DNA of 64,000 nucleotides from G020353115 sp964640125. Lineage in GTDB: Bacteria; Bacteroidota; Bacteroidia; Bacteroidales; VadinHA17. The stretch lies in assembly GCA_964640125.1 (NCBI GenBank), contig CAZXGG010000010.1, forward strand, positions 1 to 64,000, read 5' to 3'. Each line of letters starts with the position of its first letter. Positions within the stretch are counted from its first letter, which is position 1. The notes under the pieces are model-generated. The model searched no databases. It saw only the letters and a program-made list of their open reading frames with translations, and was not told where the DNA came from. Position numbers and translations under genes: made by a program. Shown in pieces: positions 15,498 through 23,833 of this stretch.

Positions 15498-17381
15498 CTA
15501 TGATCCAACCTTAATAGTAATCTTTTTTGAATGTTTTCCTCCCATTTTTGATTCAACAAATGGTTCAATCCATCCGTTTGAACCATTCATTTTGACCAGT
15601 CCCCGGAATTTCAATGTTTCTTTACCTTTTAGCCGGAATTCTGTATCCTTTCCTGCAATGGATTGATAGGTTGAGTTGTTATCCAGTGGATCAAAGATCG
15701 TAACATCTTCCATCAGGTCAACGATTTCAATGTTATCCGATGAATGGATGGTCAGTTTATCTTTAACTGCTCTTTTGAGCTGCACGGACCGATCTGAGGC
15801 GGTTGGATACACCCGGTCATTCTTCACCCACACTTCAAGCCAGTAAAGATCGTCTGTTTCCGGTTTAATAAGCACCTTATCTATCTCTATTTTAGGAAAC
15901 TGGCTGGCACAGTAGAGAACGAATTTTGTATTCTTTTCCGCTTCCATTTCAATGTACCTGGAAGGTGGCGTTCTACGCATGTGTTTTTTGGGTGATCCAC
16001 CGATCCAGATTTCTCCCAAGTCGGGGTGGTTAACCTGATGCGGGTCTATCCAGCCTTCACCGGTCAGTTCAAGATCAATCCACGTTAACATTTCCTCATC
16101 AGAAACTCTTCCATCACCATCCTGATCAGCATCAAATGCCGGATTACCCCACAACTCAATCAGGTAGGAGTATGCACCCAGCATATAATAGGTTGCTGCG
16201 TGCGCCTGACCGGAAAGTCCTCCAATAACGGGACTATAATTTTTCAATATCCTGGCACCGGATGTTACTATTTCCGTCTGAACATCCATATCGTGCTGAT
16301 AATCAGTAGTTACCTGCCGATTAAACAACTGGGCATATTTATTCGTTTTGCGCATTTGTTCCAGTCTCTGCTCAATTTGTTCCTCTGCTTCCTGGCGTTG
16401 CTCCCGGGAAAGATTTCTCCGGCTTTCCGGTGGTGCCTGAAACATGATCAATCTGCCGGTATTATGATAATGGAAAGAGGCGAAAATATTTGGATGCGCG
16501 AGTTGAAACTCAAACACATTTCGGGTTTCTGACTCAGACATGGGGTATGGATTACCTGCCTGCAGGTTCCATCCATAGGGAAAATTCCTGTTCGGATCGG
16601 GACCACCGATATCATCTTCATTGATCATCCCATCCCCATCGTTATCAAAACCTTCAGAGCCGATTCTTCGAAACCTCATACATTCCTCTTCAGGATCAGC
16701 TATCAGTAAAAATCTTCGCTTGTCCGGTGAAAGTTTAAACATACCATCCGGATCTTCAATATACATGTCTGACAATTCACCATCACCATCCACATCCTCT
16801 GTTTGATCTTCATCATACAAACCATCTCCATCATTATCTTCAGGACGGTAGGTCTCCCTTGGGTTATTTGCTGTATTCGGCTGCGTCACATAGGAATCAT
16901 TGGCATCTACATTCAATCCCGGAAGGATATAAAATGTTGTACTATTAACCAGTTCATAGACATAGGGGTCGTAATCATAGCGTGAAAGGAGGTACCACAT
17001 CAGGTAGAGTGAACAGGTTATACCGTTTACTTCATTCCCGTGGATTGCACCGTCGACCCACATGGCTGGTTTCGAAGCATGATCACCGGTGGATTTGGCA
17101 GTGATGGTAATCAGGTACTGATCCCTTCCCATCCTGCTTTTTCCAATACTTTCAATGTCAGAAAGATGTGGATATTTCTTCTGGATATCATGCATTATCC
17201 CGGTCCATTCATCAAAGGAATAGTATCGTTTCCAGCTGATCGGAAAATCAAGCTCCCCGTGATAGCCGCCCGGACTTTCCTGCTTTTTATCCTGTGCGAA
17301 GAGGGGCATACTCATCAGAAAGGCAAGAACGATCAGCACGTTATAAACAACCTTTTTTTGAAAATATGTTCGTTTTTTCAT
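15498..17381 (-). CDS. Secreted M14 zinc carboxypeptidase with calcium-binding inserts
   Basis: A 627-residue exported enzyme; the signal peptide is about residues 1-30 (ending SMPLFAQ). The M14 catalytic domain (about 50-440) has zinc ligands His114 and Glu117 (DGAIHGNEVNG) and a downstream His (FHYHN, 304 or 306). Substrate-binding Asn264-Arg265 lies in DPNRNFP, and the catalytic Glu409 in YLIELWG. Two Asp-rich inserts (DNDGDGLYDEDQ near 182-193, and DNDGDGMINEDD near 246-257) and DADQDGDGRVSDEE (417-430) resemble thrombospondin type 3 or EF-hand calcium loops. A beta domain follows. It probably trims peptides outside the cytoplasm. The upstream paralogue ends 14 bases before its start, so the two form one operon. 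Confidence 0.9.
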   Translation of the reverse strand: MKKRTYFQKKVVYNVLIVLAFLMSMPLFAQDKKQESPGGYHGELDFPISWKRYYSFDEWTGIMHDIQKKYPHLSDIESIGKSRMGRDQYLITITAKSTGDHASKPAMWVDGAIHGNEVNGITCSLYLMWYLLSRYDYDPYVYELVNSTTFYILPGLNVDANDSYVTQPNTANNPRETYRPEDNDGDGLYDEDQTEDVDGDGELSDMYIEDPDGMFKLSPDKRRFLLIADPEEECMRFRRIGSEGFDNDGDGMINEDDIGGPDPNRNFPYGWNLQAGNPYPMSESETRNVFEFQLAHPNIFASFHYHNTGRLIMFQAPPESRRNLSREQRQEAEEQIEQRLEQMRKTNKYAQLFNRQVTTDYQHDMDVQTEIVTSGARILKNYSPVIGGLSGQAHAATYYMLGAYSYLIELWGNPAFDADQDGDGRVSDEEMLTWIDLELTGEGWIDPHQVNHPDLGEIWIGGSPKKHMRRTPPSRYIEMEAEKNTKFVLYCASQFPKIEIDKVLIKPETDDLYWLEVWVKNDRVYPTASDRSVQLKRAVKDKLTIHSSDNIEIVDLMEDVTIFDPLDNNSTYQSIAGKDTEFRLKGKETLKFRGLVKMNGSNGWIEPFVESKMGGKHSKKITIKVGS

Positions 17382-17395
17382 GGTTTGCCCTCCTG

Positions 17396-19519
17396 TTAAT
17401 AGATTATTGATTTAACCTTTGTACCGCCTTTCTGGGATGACAGGATCACCTGTAAAGGGACATCCCCTTCAACGGCAATTACCCATTTCACCACCCGTCC
17501 GGGTCCGGTCTGTTTTTCTCCGGGCTGGTCATAACTTACACGTTGTCTCATGTACCGGTACATCATGGGTGAGTAGGGTGTAATGCTTCTTTGTCGGGCT
17601 TGACTGGTGGAGGATTGCTCCCTCCTGGGTCTGTATCCCGGGATTCTCATTTTCCCTTCCAGCACTCCCAATTTTTGATAAGGTGTACCCTGAAGAAAGG
17701 TTATTTTATCACGATCGCCCGTCAGCCAGATCACATCAGGCCGGTTGCCTGCCAGCTCCGCTCCCTGGCCAATATGTGTTGCCAGTTTACCCTGGTTCTC
17801 AACATTAACCGTAACCTCAACCACCTTATATTTACCAGTTCCACTACCTTTCTTGACAACAACATTATCTTCATTACCTGAAGCGGTAGCCATCTGAGCT
17901 TTATTGGTAGTGTAAAGGACTTTCGCTGTTGCATCCGTAATCTCTACCTCCGGGAGCAGGGTAGCCCGGAATAATTCGAACTGCCAGTGTTTTTCACATA
18001 CATTGATCAAGGGTGTTCCCGGAAAGGCATTGTTCGTTCCAACGGGTGATTTCCATCCGCCAATCTCTCCCTCACCCAATTCGGGATGATTAAAGGTTTT
18101 CCAATCGATAAAATAATCTCCTCCGTAATGTTCGTCCTGATAGTTCAGCAGTTCTCTGTTCCGGTTCAAATAAGCATCGTCCCCTTCAAATTGAGGAAAA
18201 CCATCGATATCATTCATGGGATTCCATAGTTCAGTAGTCACGGAATAAAGACCATATTGCATATACATCCAGTCGGATGCCATTCCGTAGTTGTATCGCT
18301 GATCCCTCTCCTCATTATAGCTAACTCTCCATCCACGAGGCAATTCATACCCCCGCTGTTTTGCATATTTGTTGGCTGAAGTCTTTTGCAGCTCTTCCTT
18401 ATAATGAGCCAGTGAATCCGGATACAACCAGGCTTTGGGCACTTCCTGCCCAAGAATTTCAAGGTACTTTCTCCCCATGATCATGTCCATTACAGCCACA
18501 TCTTTGGGGTGCAGATTTTGGTGGGGTGAGGTACCCAGAGGCCTGTAAGTAAAACCACCGGATGTATGATAATACTGTCCCATAAGGATGTTGGTGTGGT
18601 TTGTGAAAAACTCCGCGATTGCATGTGCTTCAGGTGATGAGGTAGGGTATTTGCCGCTACCACCTTGCATGCCATCCTCCCTGAACCACACTTCCGGGAA
18701 ATTCCGGTTTACATCGATACCCCTCTCTGAATCTTCTCCCCGCTTACCATCCTTATCGTTGTCCTTATCTTCGGTTATCACGGAATACCTTTCTTTCGTT
18801 GTTTTTTCATTATTACCGAGTCTTACCATTAACCTCGGATCCACGTCATCTTTCACATACCTGCCGTTAGGATCTTTATACCGGAATTGTGTGTAATAAC
18901 CATCATTGTTCAGGTCATCCGGTCCATCCTCATTGATCTTTCCATCCCCATCATTGTCTATTTTCTCGCTGTTTTGCCGCTGGGCAATTCCCACTTCCAC
19001 ACTATTATAGACACCATCCGGATTAACGACCGGGCAGATGTAGAACACTTTCCTGTCAATAAGTTCCTTTATTTGAGGGTCTTCTTCATAACCGGCAACC
19101 AGCTTATCAATGATGTAAAGACAAACTTCCGTTCCTGTATATTCATTTCCATGCATGCTGGCACAGATCCATTGTCCTGGTTTCCCCTGGTGCGGTTTCA
19201 TGGCTGGAACATTTTTAACCCCCTCTTTCCTTATATTCCGCAAATCAATATGCCCGTCGAGGGTGGTTCCTGTCTGCAAATTGGTAATGACCAGCACATA
19301 AATCGCCCGGTCAAAATTGCTTTTACCAATTTCAATTAATTCCGTAATGGAAGGATACGCTTTTGCAATATCCTTCAGGTACTTCACAGTGCCCGTATAT
19401 CCGTGGTACTTATCAAAGGATATGGGTACTTTTTGACCTGAGCAAACATTGGACTGGCCTGTACCATACAGAAGGAACAGTCCAATGAGCATTAATAGCT
19501 TCAAATGACGACTTCCCAT
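17396..19519 (-). CDS. Second M14 zinc carboxypeptidase, paralogue
   Basis: A 707-residue paralogue of the gene downstream. A signal peptide (about 1-28, LLMLIGLFLLYG) precedes the M14 domain. Zinc ligands are His123 and Glu126 (SMHGNEYTG) and a later His (YYHTSGGF). Asn271-Arg272 lie in DVNRNFP, and the catalytic Glu lies in TTELWNP. Calcium-type inserts include DNDGDGKINEDGPDDLNNDG (about 188-207) and DKDNDKDGKRGED (about 251-263). The C-terminal part (about 520-707) differs from the paralogue and ends VILSSQKGGTKVK. The two enzymes probably have complementary specificity on extracellular proteins. It is the first gene of the operon, with the promoter region at 19520-19600. Confidence 0.9.
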   Translation of the reverse strand: MGSRHLKLLMLIGLFLLYGTGQSNVCSGQKVPISFDKYHGYTGTVKYLKDIAKAYPSITELIEIGKSNFDRAIYVLVITNLQTGTTLDGHIDLRNIRKEGVKNVPAMKPHQGKPGQWICASMHGNEYTGTEVCLYIIDKLVAGYEEDPQIKELIDRKVFYICPVVNPDGVYNSVEVGIAQRQNSEKIDNDGDGKINEDGPDDLNNDGYYTQFRYKDPNGRYVKDDVDPRLMVRLGNNEKTTKERYSVITEDKDNDKDGKRGEDSERGIDVNRNFPEVWFREDGMQGGSGKYPTSSPEAHAIAEFFTNHTNILMGQYYHTSGGFTYRPLGTSPHQNLHPKDVAVMDMIMGRKYLEILGQEVPKAWLYPDSLAHYKEELQKTSANKYAKQRGYELPRGWRVSYNEERDQRYNYGMASDWMYMQYGLYSVTTELWNPMNDIDGFPQFEGDDAYLNRNRELLNYQDEHYGGDYFIDWKTFNHPELGEGEIGGWKSPVGTNNAFPGTPLINVCEKHWQFELFRATLLPEVEITDATAKVLYTTNKAQMATASGNEDNVVVKKGSGTGKYKVVEVTVNVENQGKLATHIGQGAELAGNRPDVIWLTGDRDKITFLQGTPYQKLGVLEGKMRIPGYRPRREQSSTSQARQRSITPYSPMMYRYMRQRVSYDQPGEKQTGPGRVVKWVIAVEGDVPLQVILSSQKGGTKVKSIIY

Positions 19520-19738
19520 AATTAAACTCTCCCTGAATTTTAAAAGTTAGAAATGACTCTGAGTTACTGAAGGCAAAAGGTTAAAAGTAACAATTATTTT
19601 AGTGCCGGAATATGATGAAGAACATATGCCTGTAATTCGTTGCCCGAATTCCGTATAGCGGTTCCTTTGGAAAAATCGAGCGACGAAAAGGTTTTCTTAA
19701 AGAATTTTAATATCAAAACCGACACACGAAAATTCTGG

Positions 19739-19769
19739 TTCGGGGTACGACTTAAGTTCGTGCCCCGAA
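19739..19769. other. Strong hairpin between divergent genes
   Basis: ttcggggtacga (19739-19750) pairs with tcgtgccccgaa (19758-19769), one G-U pair, seven-base loop. It lies between divergently transcribed genes (19519 and 19803), so it is not an ordinary terminator. A repeat remnant or a leader structure are options; a U-tract is absent (aataaaaag follows). Confidence 0.5.
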
Positions 19770-19790
19770 TAAAAAGACCATTAAAACATA

Positions 19791-19798
19791 TATATTTG
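19791..19798 (+). promoter_or_regulatory. Candidate -7 box of the YdeI-like gene
   Basis: TATATTTG matches the Bacteroidota -7 consensus TAnnTTTG exactly and ends four bases before the ATG at 19803. No clear -33 TTTG was found at the usual distance. If active, it would give a leaderless or near-leaderless mRNA. Confidence 0.4.
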
Positions 19799-19802
19799 TT
19801 CT

Positions 19803-20378
19803 ATGGAAAGAAAAAGTGAGATCTACTGCACAAACCGATCTGAGTGGCGCAAGTGGCTTACAAAAAATCATAATAAGGAGAAAGAGGTCTGGTTGATCTA
19901 TTATAAGAAACACACCGGCAAACCAAGAGTTTCCTACGACGATGCCGTTGAAGAAGCCATCTGCTTCGGATGGATTGACAGCACCATCCAGCGAATGGAT
20001 GACGAGAGATACAGGCAAAGATACACACCCAGGAACAGGGATAGTAAATGGTCAGCACACAATGTCAGAAGGGCAAACAAGATGATCCGTGAAGGAAAAA
20101 TGATGAAAGAAGGTCTGTCGCTCTTCGAAGAATGGAAAGCACGTAATAAGGACCCGGTGTCCCGAGCCCCCACACAGGAAGAGCAGGTCCCCCCGGATGA
20201 CCTGCTCAGGGCACTGAAAAAGAATAAAAAGGCAATGGATCATTTTAGTAAAATGGCTCCCTCACACAAAAGGAATTACTTCCTGTGGATCAACGATGCA
20301 AAAAAAGAGGAAACAAGAAACCGTAGAATTGACAAAGCAGTTGTGATGCTTGAAAAGAACATTAAATCGTTTATGTAA
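19803..20378 (+). CDS. YdeI/OmpD-associated family protein
   Basis: A 191-residue basic cytosolic protein. The pattern SEWRKWLTKNHNKEKEVWLI, KPRVSYDDAVEEAICFGWID and DERYRQRYTPRNRDSKWSAHN is diagnostic of the YdeI (PF13376) family, and the C-terminal half holds APSHKRNYFLWINDAKKEET. Members in other bacteria have been linked to polymyxin or oxidative-stress tolerance, but the biochemical role is unknown. It is encoded 29 bases before a methyltransferase gene on the same strand, and both may be one transcript. The start at the ATG (19803) fits the family. Confidence 0.9.
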   Translation: MERKSEIYCTNRSEWRKWLTKNHNKEKEVWLIYYKKHTGKPRVSYDDAVEEAICFGWIDSTIQRMDDERYRQRYTPRNRDSKWSAHNVRRANKMIREGKMMKEGLSLFEEWKARNKDPVSRAPTQEEQVPPDDLLRALKKNKKAMDHFSKMAPSHKRNYFLWINDAKKEETRNRRIDKAVVMLEKNIKSFM

Positions 20379-20407
20379 CTTAATCCATGGTGCTATTCAC
20401 TTAGAGT

Positions 20408-21166
20408 ATGATGAAGAAACAATGGTATGAGGAACTTTTTCAGAACTACGCTGAAAATTATGATAAGGAACCGTTTACAAAAGGGACAACCGGTGAAGTT
20501 GATTTTATTGAACAAGAGATAAACTTTAACCGGGATCTGAAGATTCTGGATATTGGCTGCGGAACCGGCAGACATGCTGTTGAACTGGCAAAAAGAGGCT
20601 ATACAGTAACGGGAGTGGATCTGGCAGAATCACAGTTAGCCAGGGCAAGGGAGAAAGCTGAAATGGAAAACGTACGTGTGAATTTTCAGCGGGCTGATGC
20701 AAGAAACCTTGCCTTTTCTGATGAGTTTGACCTTGTAATCATGATCTGTGAAGGGGGCTTCTCCCTCATGGAGACGGATGAAATGAACTACGCCATCCTG
20801 AAGAACGCATACACCGCTCTCAAAAAAGGAGGAAAACTGATTCTTACCTGCCTGAATGCCCTGTTCCCTCTCTTCCATTCGGTAAAGGAGTTCATGGAAA
20901 AAAACGACCAGAAATCAAGAAGTAACACCTTTGACCTGATGACCCTGCGTGATACTTCAACCGTTGAAATCACCGATGATGCAGGCATTGTAAGAAAATT
21001 GAAATGCAACGAACGATATTTTGTCCCTTCAGAAATAACCTGGTACCTCAAATCCCTGCATTTTAAAAAAATCGGGATTTTTGGATGCAAACTGGGGAAT
21101 TTCAGCAGAGAAGAGGCCCTTACAACGGAAGATTTCGAGATGCTTGTTGTGGTGGAGAAAAGTTGA
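20408..21166 (+). CDS. Class I SAM-dependent methyltransferase
   Basis: A 252-residue protein with the Rossmann methyltransferase motif I LDIGCGTGRHAVEL (about 50-63), motif II VTGVDLAESQLARARE and motif III DEFDLVIMICEG. The N-terminus (WYEELFQNYAENYDKEPFTKGT) and EITWYLKSLHFKKIGIFGC at the end follow the methyltransferase 11/25 type that acts on small molecules. The substrate cannot be read. Tandem ATGs (20408, 20411). It follows the YdeI-like gene closely and may be co-transcribed. Confidence 0.85.
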   Translation: MMKKQWYEELFQNYAENYDKEPFTKGTTGEVDFIEQEINFNRDLKILDIGCGTGRHAVELAKRGYTVTGVDLAESQLARAREKAEMENVRVNFQRADARNLAFSDEFDLVIMICEGGFSLMETDEMNYAILKNAYTALKKGGKLILTCLNALFPLFHSVKEFMEKNDQKSRSNTFDLMTLRDTSTVEITDDAGIVRKLKCNERYFVPSEITWYLKSLHFKKIGIFGCKLGNFSREEALTTEDFEMLVVVEKS

Positions 21167-21265
21167 CAGGAAGGGGATTGGTGAGTATAATGAGGAGAGA
21201 AGTGAGTGGTGAGGTGGAACAGTTATATGGTATGCCAAATGAAATTTAGAACCTGGTTATCAAAA

Positions 21266-23197
21266 ATGAAAAAAGTACTCCTCTGGAGTTTAGTAATTGT
21301 TGCTTTATGGTTGCTATACATGGTTATAAACCTCAAACCAGTTAATAAACCTTTATCTCCACAAATAACTTTTTTGCAAAATCAGCCAGTGGTCGATGGT
21401 CTTCTGGATGAGAGCCTGAAAGAAATATTGCCCATACGAAAATATAACTTCAGATTTAATATTAACTTTCTAAAAGGATCGGCAGGTTCAAATTACCGCA
21501 TTGCATATGGAACCAATTTTATTTATCTCTACCTTGAAGCCAGCGCAGATAGTCTTATTTGCCGTGACAGGGGCTATCAGAATGGCGACGGTTTCATTCT
21601 TACCATTTCGAATAGGATACCGGGTAAGAATAAAACGGATGAACATTATGTGATGGGATTTTCATCTCAATACGAACCGAATCAGGAGTGGGCAAAAAAA
21701 GTTCTATGGAACTACAATGGAAATGTTATGCTCTACAGACTGCCGGAGGATGTTCTTTTTGAATACCAGGCAAAAGATGGCAGGATTGGATTTGAAGTTG
21801 TTATCCCATGGCCGATTATTTACCCCTATCACCCATTTTTATCAGGGGATATTGGTTTTAACCTCTGGTTTGTAAAAGCACATCCTGGTAAACGTTTCCC
21901 GAATGTACAGGGTGTTGCCTTTGAGTTCCCCTCTGAAACCGGGGCAAGAAGGTATAGAAAAGTTGTTTTTGAACAGCCAAAAATTGATCAAGATTGTCAA
22001 TCTTACCTGATACTTGATAAAAATCACTGTTTTCATGGTGAAAATATACAATTCAATGCAACTGTTTTATCTGCCCAACCATTGAAAGAAAAGTTTCAAG
22101 TAGTTGTTTTTGATGAAAGTAAGGAGTTGGTTACAAAAACGATATTCACAATAGATACGGAGGTTGGAATATCAAATAACCGGTTTATTTTCGATGCTCA
22201 CGAAATATCACCGGGCAACTATAGTATTGAATGGTTGGGTACTGCAAGCAACTCATCGGGGAAATTGAACCTTACTGTTTTTCCTGAATTTGATTACACA
22301 ACACTTGTTGAAAGACTGGAAAAGCTAAAAACAAATATCAAGGAAGGAAGTTACACCACTTTCAGGTTTTATATTGAAGAAATTGATCGAAAACTGAATA
22401 GGCTGAAAGATTATGAGAATTACCCTGAAGGTTTGACTGATATAACCGATTTACTGGATTACCTTAAATTCATGGAGTCAGGTAAGGACACCATCTCGGC
22501 ACAGACCGGTATCTTCAGAAGAGCATTCTGTTCTGAACTGGACAGTACCCTGCGACCCTATAAAATAAAGATTCCTGAGAACTACAACAAATCCGAAAAA
22601 TATCCACTGCTGGTTTTTTTACACGGAAGCGGGAGAACTGATGAAGACATGTTCGACAAGTACCATCGTTACCTCAGTCAGGACAATCTAATTCAAATTG
22701 CACCCAATGCAAGAGGAGTATCTCACTATTATGGAACACCAGAAGCTCAATTCGACATCAAAGAGGCAATTCAGGATGCTATCCAAAATTATAGTGTAGA
22801 TACAGCAAATATCTTTCTTACAGGCTTCTCAATGGGTGGTTATGGTGTTTACCGTACATACTTTGAAAATCCAGGATTGTTTAAAGGATTGGCAATATTT
22901 TCAGGGATGCCTAAAGTTGGTCTGTTAAGAAAATCCAGAAAAGGGGAATACCCGAATTTCCTCAAAAAGAAGAACTATGAAAAACTGACCGGTGTGCCGA
23001 TCTTTATTTACCATGGAAAGAATGACCTGAATTGTCCCTTTGAACTAACCAGGAAATTTGTTGATAAACTATTGGATTCAGATGCAAGTGTTCAAATGGC
23101 TTTCAATGAAGGTACCGGCCATTCTTCACCTGATAAAAGGGAAATATTAATCCAGTATTACAGCTGGTTAAACAGGTTGATCGCATCAAATGAGTGA
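21266..23197 (+). CDS. Exported CBM9-like and alpha/beta-hydrolase fusion
   Basis: A 643-residue protein from the ATG at 21266 (MKKVLLWSLVIVALWLLYMVI, a signal anchor). In-frame ATGs further upstream (21227, 21239) would give a longer, less signal-like N-terminus. Residues about 35-225 resemble a CBM9/DOMON-like sugar-binding domain (QPVVDGLLDESL, DEHYVMGFSSQYE, GFEVVIPWPII). The C-terminal domain (about 420-640) is an esterase of the phospholipase/carboxylesterase or feruloyl-esterase kind: LLVFLHGSG oxyanion region, nucleophile Ser522 in GFSMGG, Asp587 (YHGKNDLNCP) and His619 (GTGHSS). It probably deacylates carbohydrate outside the cytoplasm. No polysaccharide locus is adjacent. Confidence 0.82.
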   Translation: MKKVLLWSLVIVALWLLYMVINLKPVNKPLSPQITFLQNQPVVDGLLDESLKEILPIRKYNFRFNINFLKGSAGSNYRIAYGTNFIYLYLEASADSLICRDRGYQNGDGFILTISNRIPGKNKTDEHYVMGFSSQYEPNQEWAKKVLWNYNGNVMLYRLPEDVLFEYQAKDGRIGFEVVIPWPIIYPYHPFLSGDIGFNLWFVKAHPGKRFPNVQGVAFEFPSETGARRYRKVVFEQPKIDQDCQSYLILDKNHCFHGENIQFNATVLSAQPLKEKFQVVVFDESKELVTKTIFTIDTEVGISNNRFIFDAHEISPGNYSIEWLGTASNSSGKLNLTVFPEFDYTTLVERLEKLKTNIKEGSYTTFRFYIEEIDRKLNRLKDYENYPEGLTDITDLLDYLKFMESGKDTISAQTGIFRRAFCSELDSTLRPYKIKIPENYNKSEKYPLLVFLHGSGRTDEDMFDKYHRYLSQDNLIQIAPNARGVSHYYGTPEAQFDIKEAIQDAIQNYSVDTANIFLTGFSMGGYGVYRTYFENPGLFKGLAIFSGMPKVGLLRKSRKGEYPNFLKKKNYEKLTGVPIFIYHGKNDLNCPFELTRKFVDKLLDSDASVQMAFNEGTGHSSPDKREILIQYYSWLNRLIASNE

Positions 23198-23338
23198 CAG
23201 GTGCCAGGGTAACATTGTTCAACGTTCCATCCTGACGATCATAAAATTCGGTCAGGGTTTCTGCCTGCTGGCAGGCAGAAATCTTCAGTCCCGAATTTCT
23301 AAGAAACGATACAACAAAAGAAAATAAATTCGACGAAA

Positions 23339-23797
23339 ATGAGCTTACAGGAATACCTTCTTCCCTACATCATGTCAAATGCTGTAGGGCTGCTATCAAT
23401 CTATATCTGTTACCGGTGGTTCAGAGCAGGACGGATCCTATTTGGTCTGATATTTCTTGCTGCAGGCGTTTTCAATTTTTATATTACCTGTAAATCGCCC
23501 GAAATTTATGTTGAAGTGTATGGAGCATCTGCAGTGTTTTCGTTTTATAAAAACTTCATCTACGGTTTTTTCAACCAGCATGTAGCGTTATTTGTCCGGT
23601 TAATAGCGATTGGACAGGTAACCGTGGGAATCCTGCTGTTCACGCGTAAGGTGTACTTTAAGATCGGAATTGCCGGTGGGGTACTTTTTCTTTTGGCCAT
23701 TTCTCCCCTGGGGATTGGATCAGCGTTCCCCTGTACGGTATTCATGGCGATTGGTCTTTATCTGCTTTACCGGAATAAAATGAAAAATGAAACGTAA
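23339..23797 (+). CDS. Small polytopic membrane protein
   Basis: A 152-residue protein with four hydrophobic segments (about 9-24, 31-50, 84-101 and 106-143 as one or two). Motifs: YICYRWFRAGRILFG at the start and SPLGIGSAFPCTVFMAIGLYLL near the end. The length and four-helix layout resemble DoxX-like proteins, but the diagnostic residues are not clear to me, so no function is given. The ATG at 23339 follows an AT-rich stretch with no strong ribosome-binding site. It precedes the kinase-aminotransferase gene by 36 bases. Confidence 0.65.
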   Translation: MSLQEYLLPYIMSNAVGLLSIYICYRWFRAGRILFGLIFLAAGVFNFYITCKSPEIYVEVYGASAVFSFYKNFIYGFFNQHVALFVRLIAIGQVTVGILLFTRKVYFKIGIAGGVLFLLAISPLGIGSAFPCTVFMAIGLYLLYRNKMKNET

Positions 23798-23833
23798 CTT
23801 TACAGTCATTCACGTTCAAAAGATTAATTTCCA

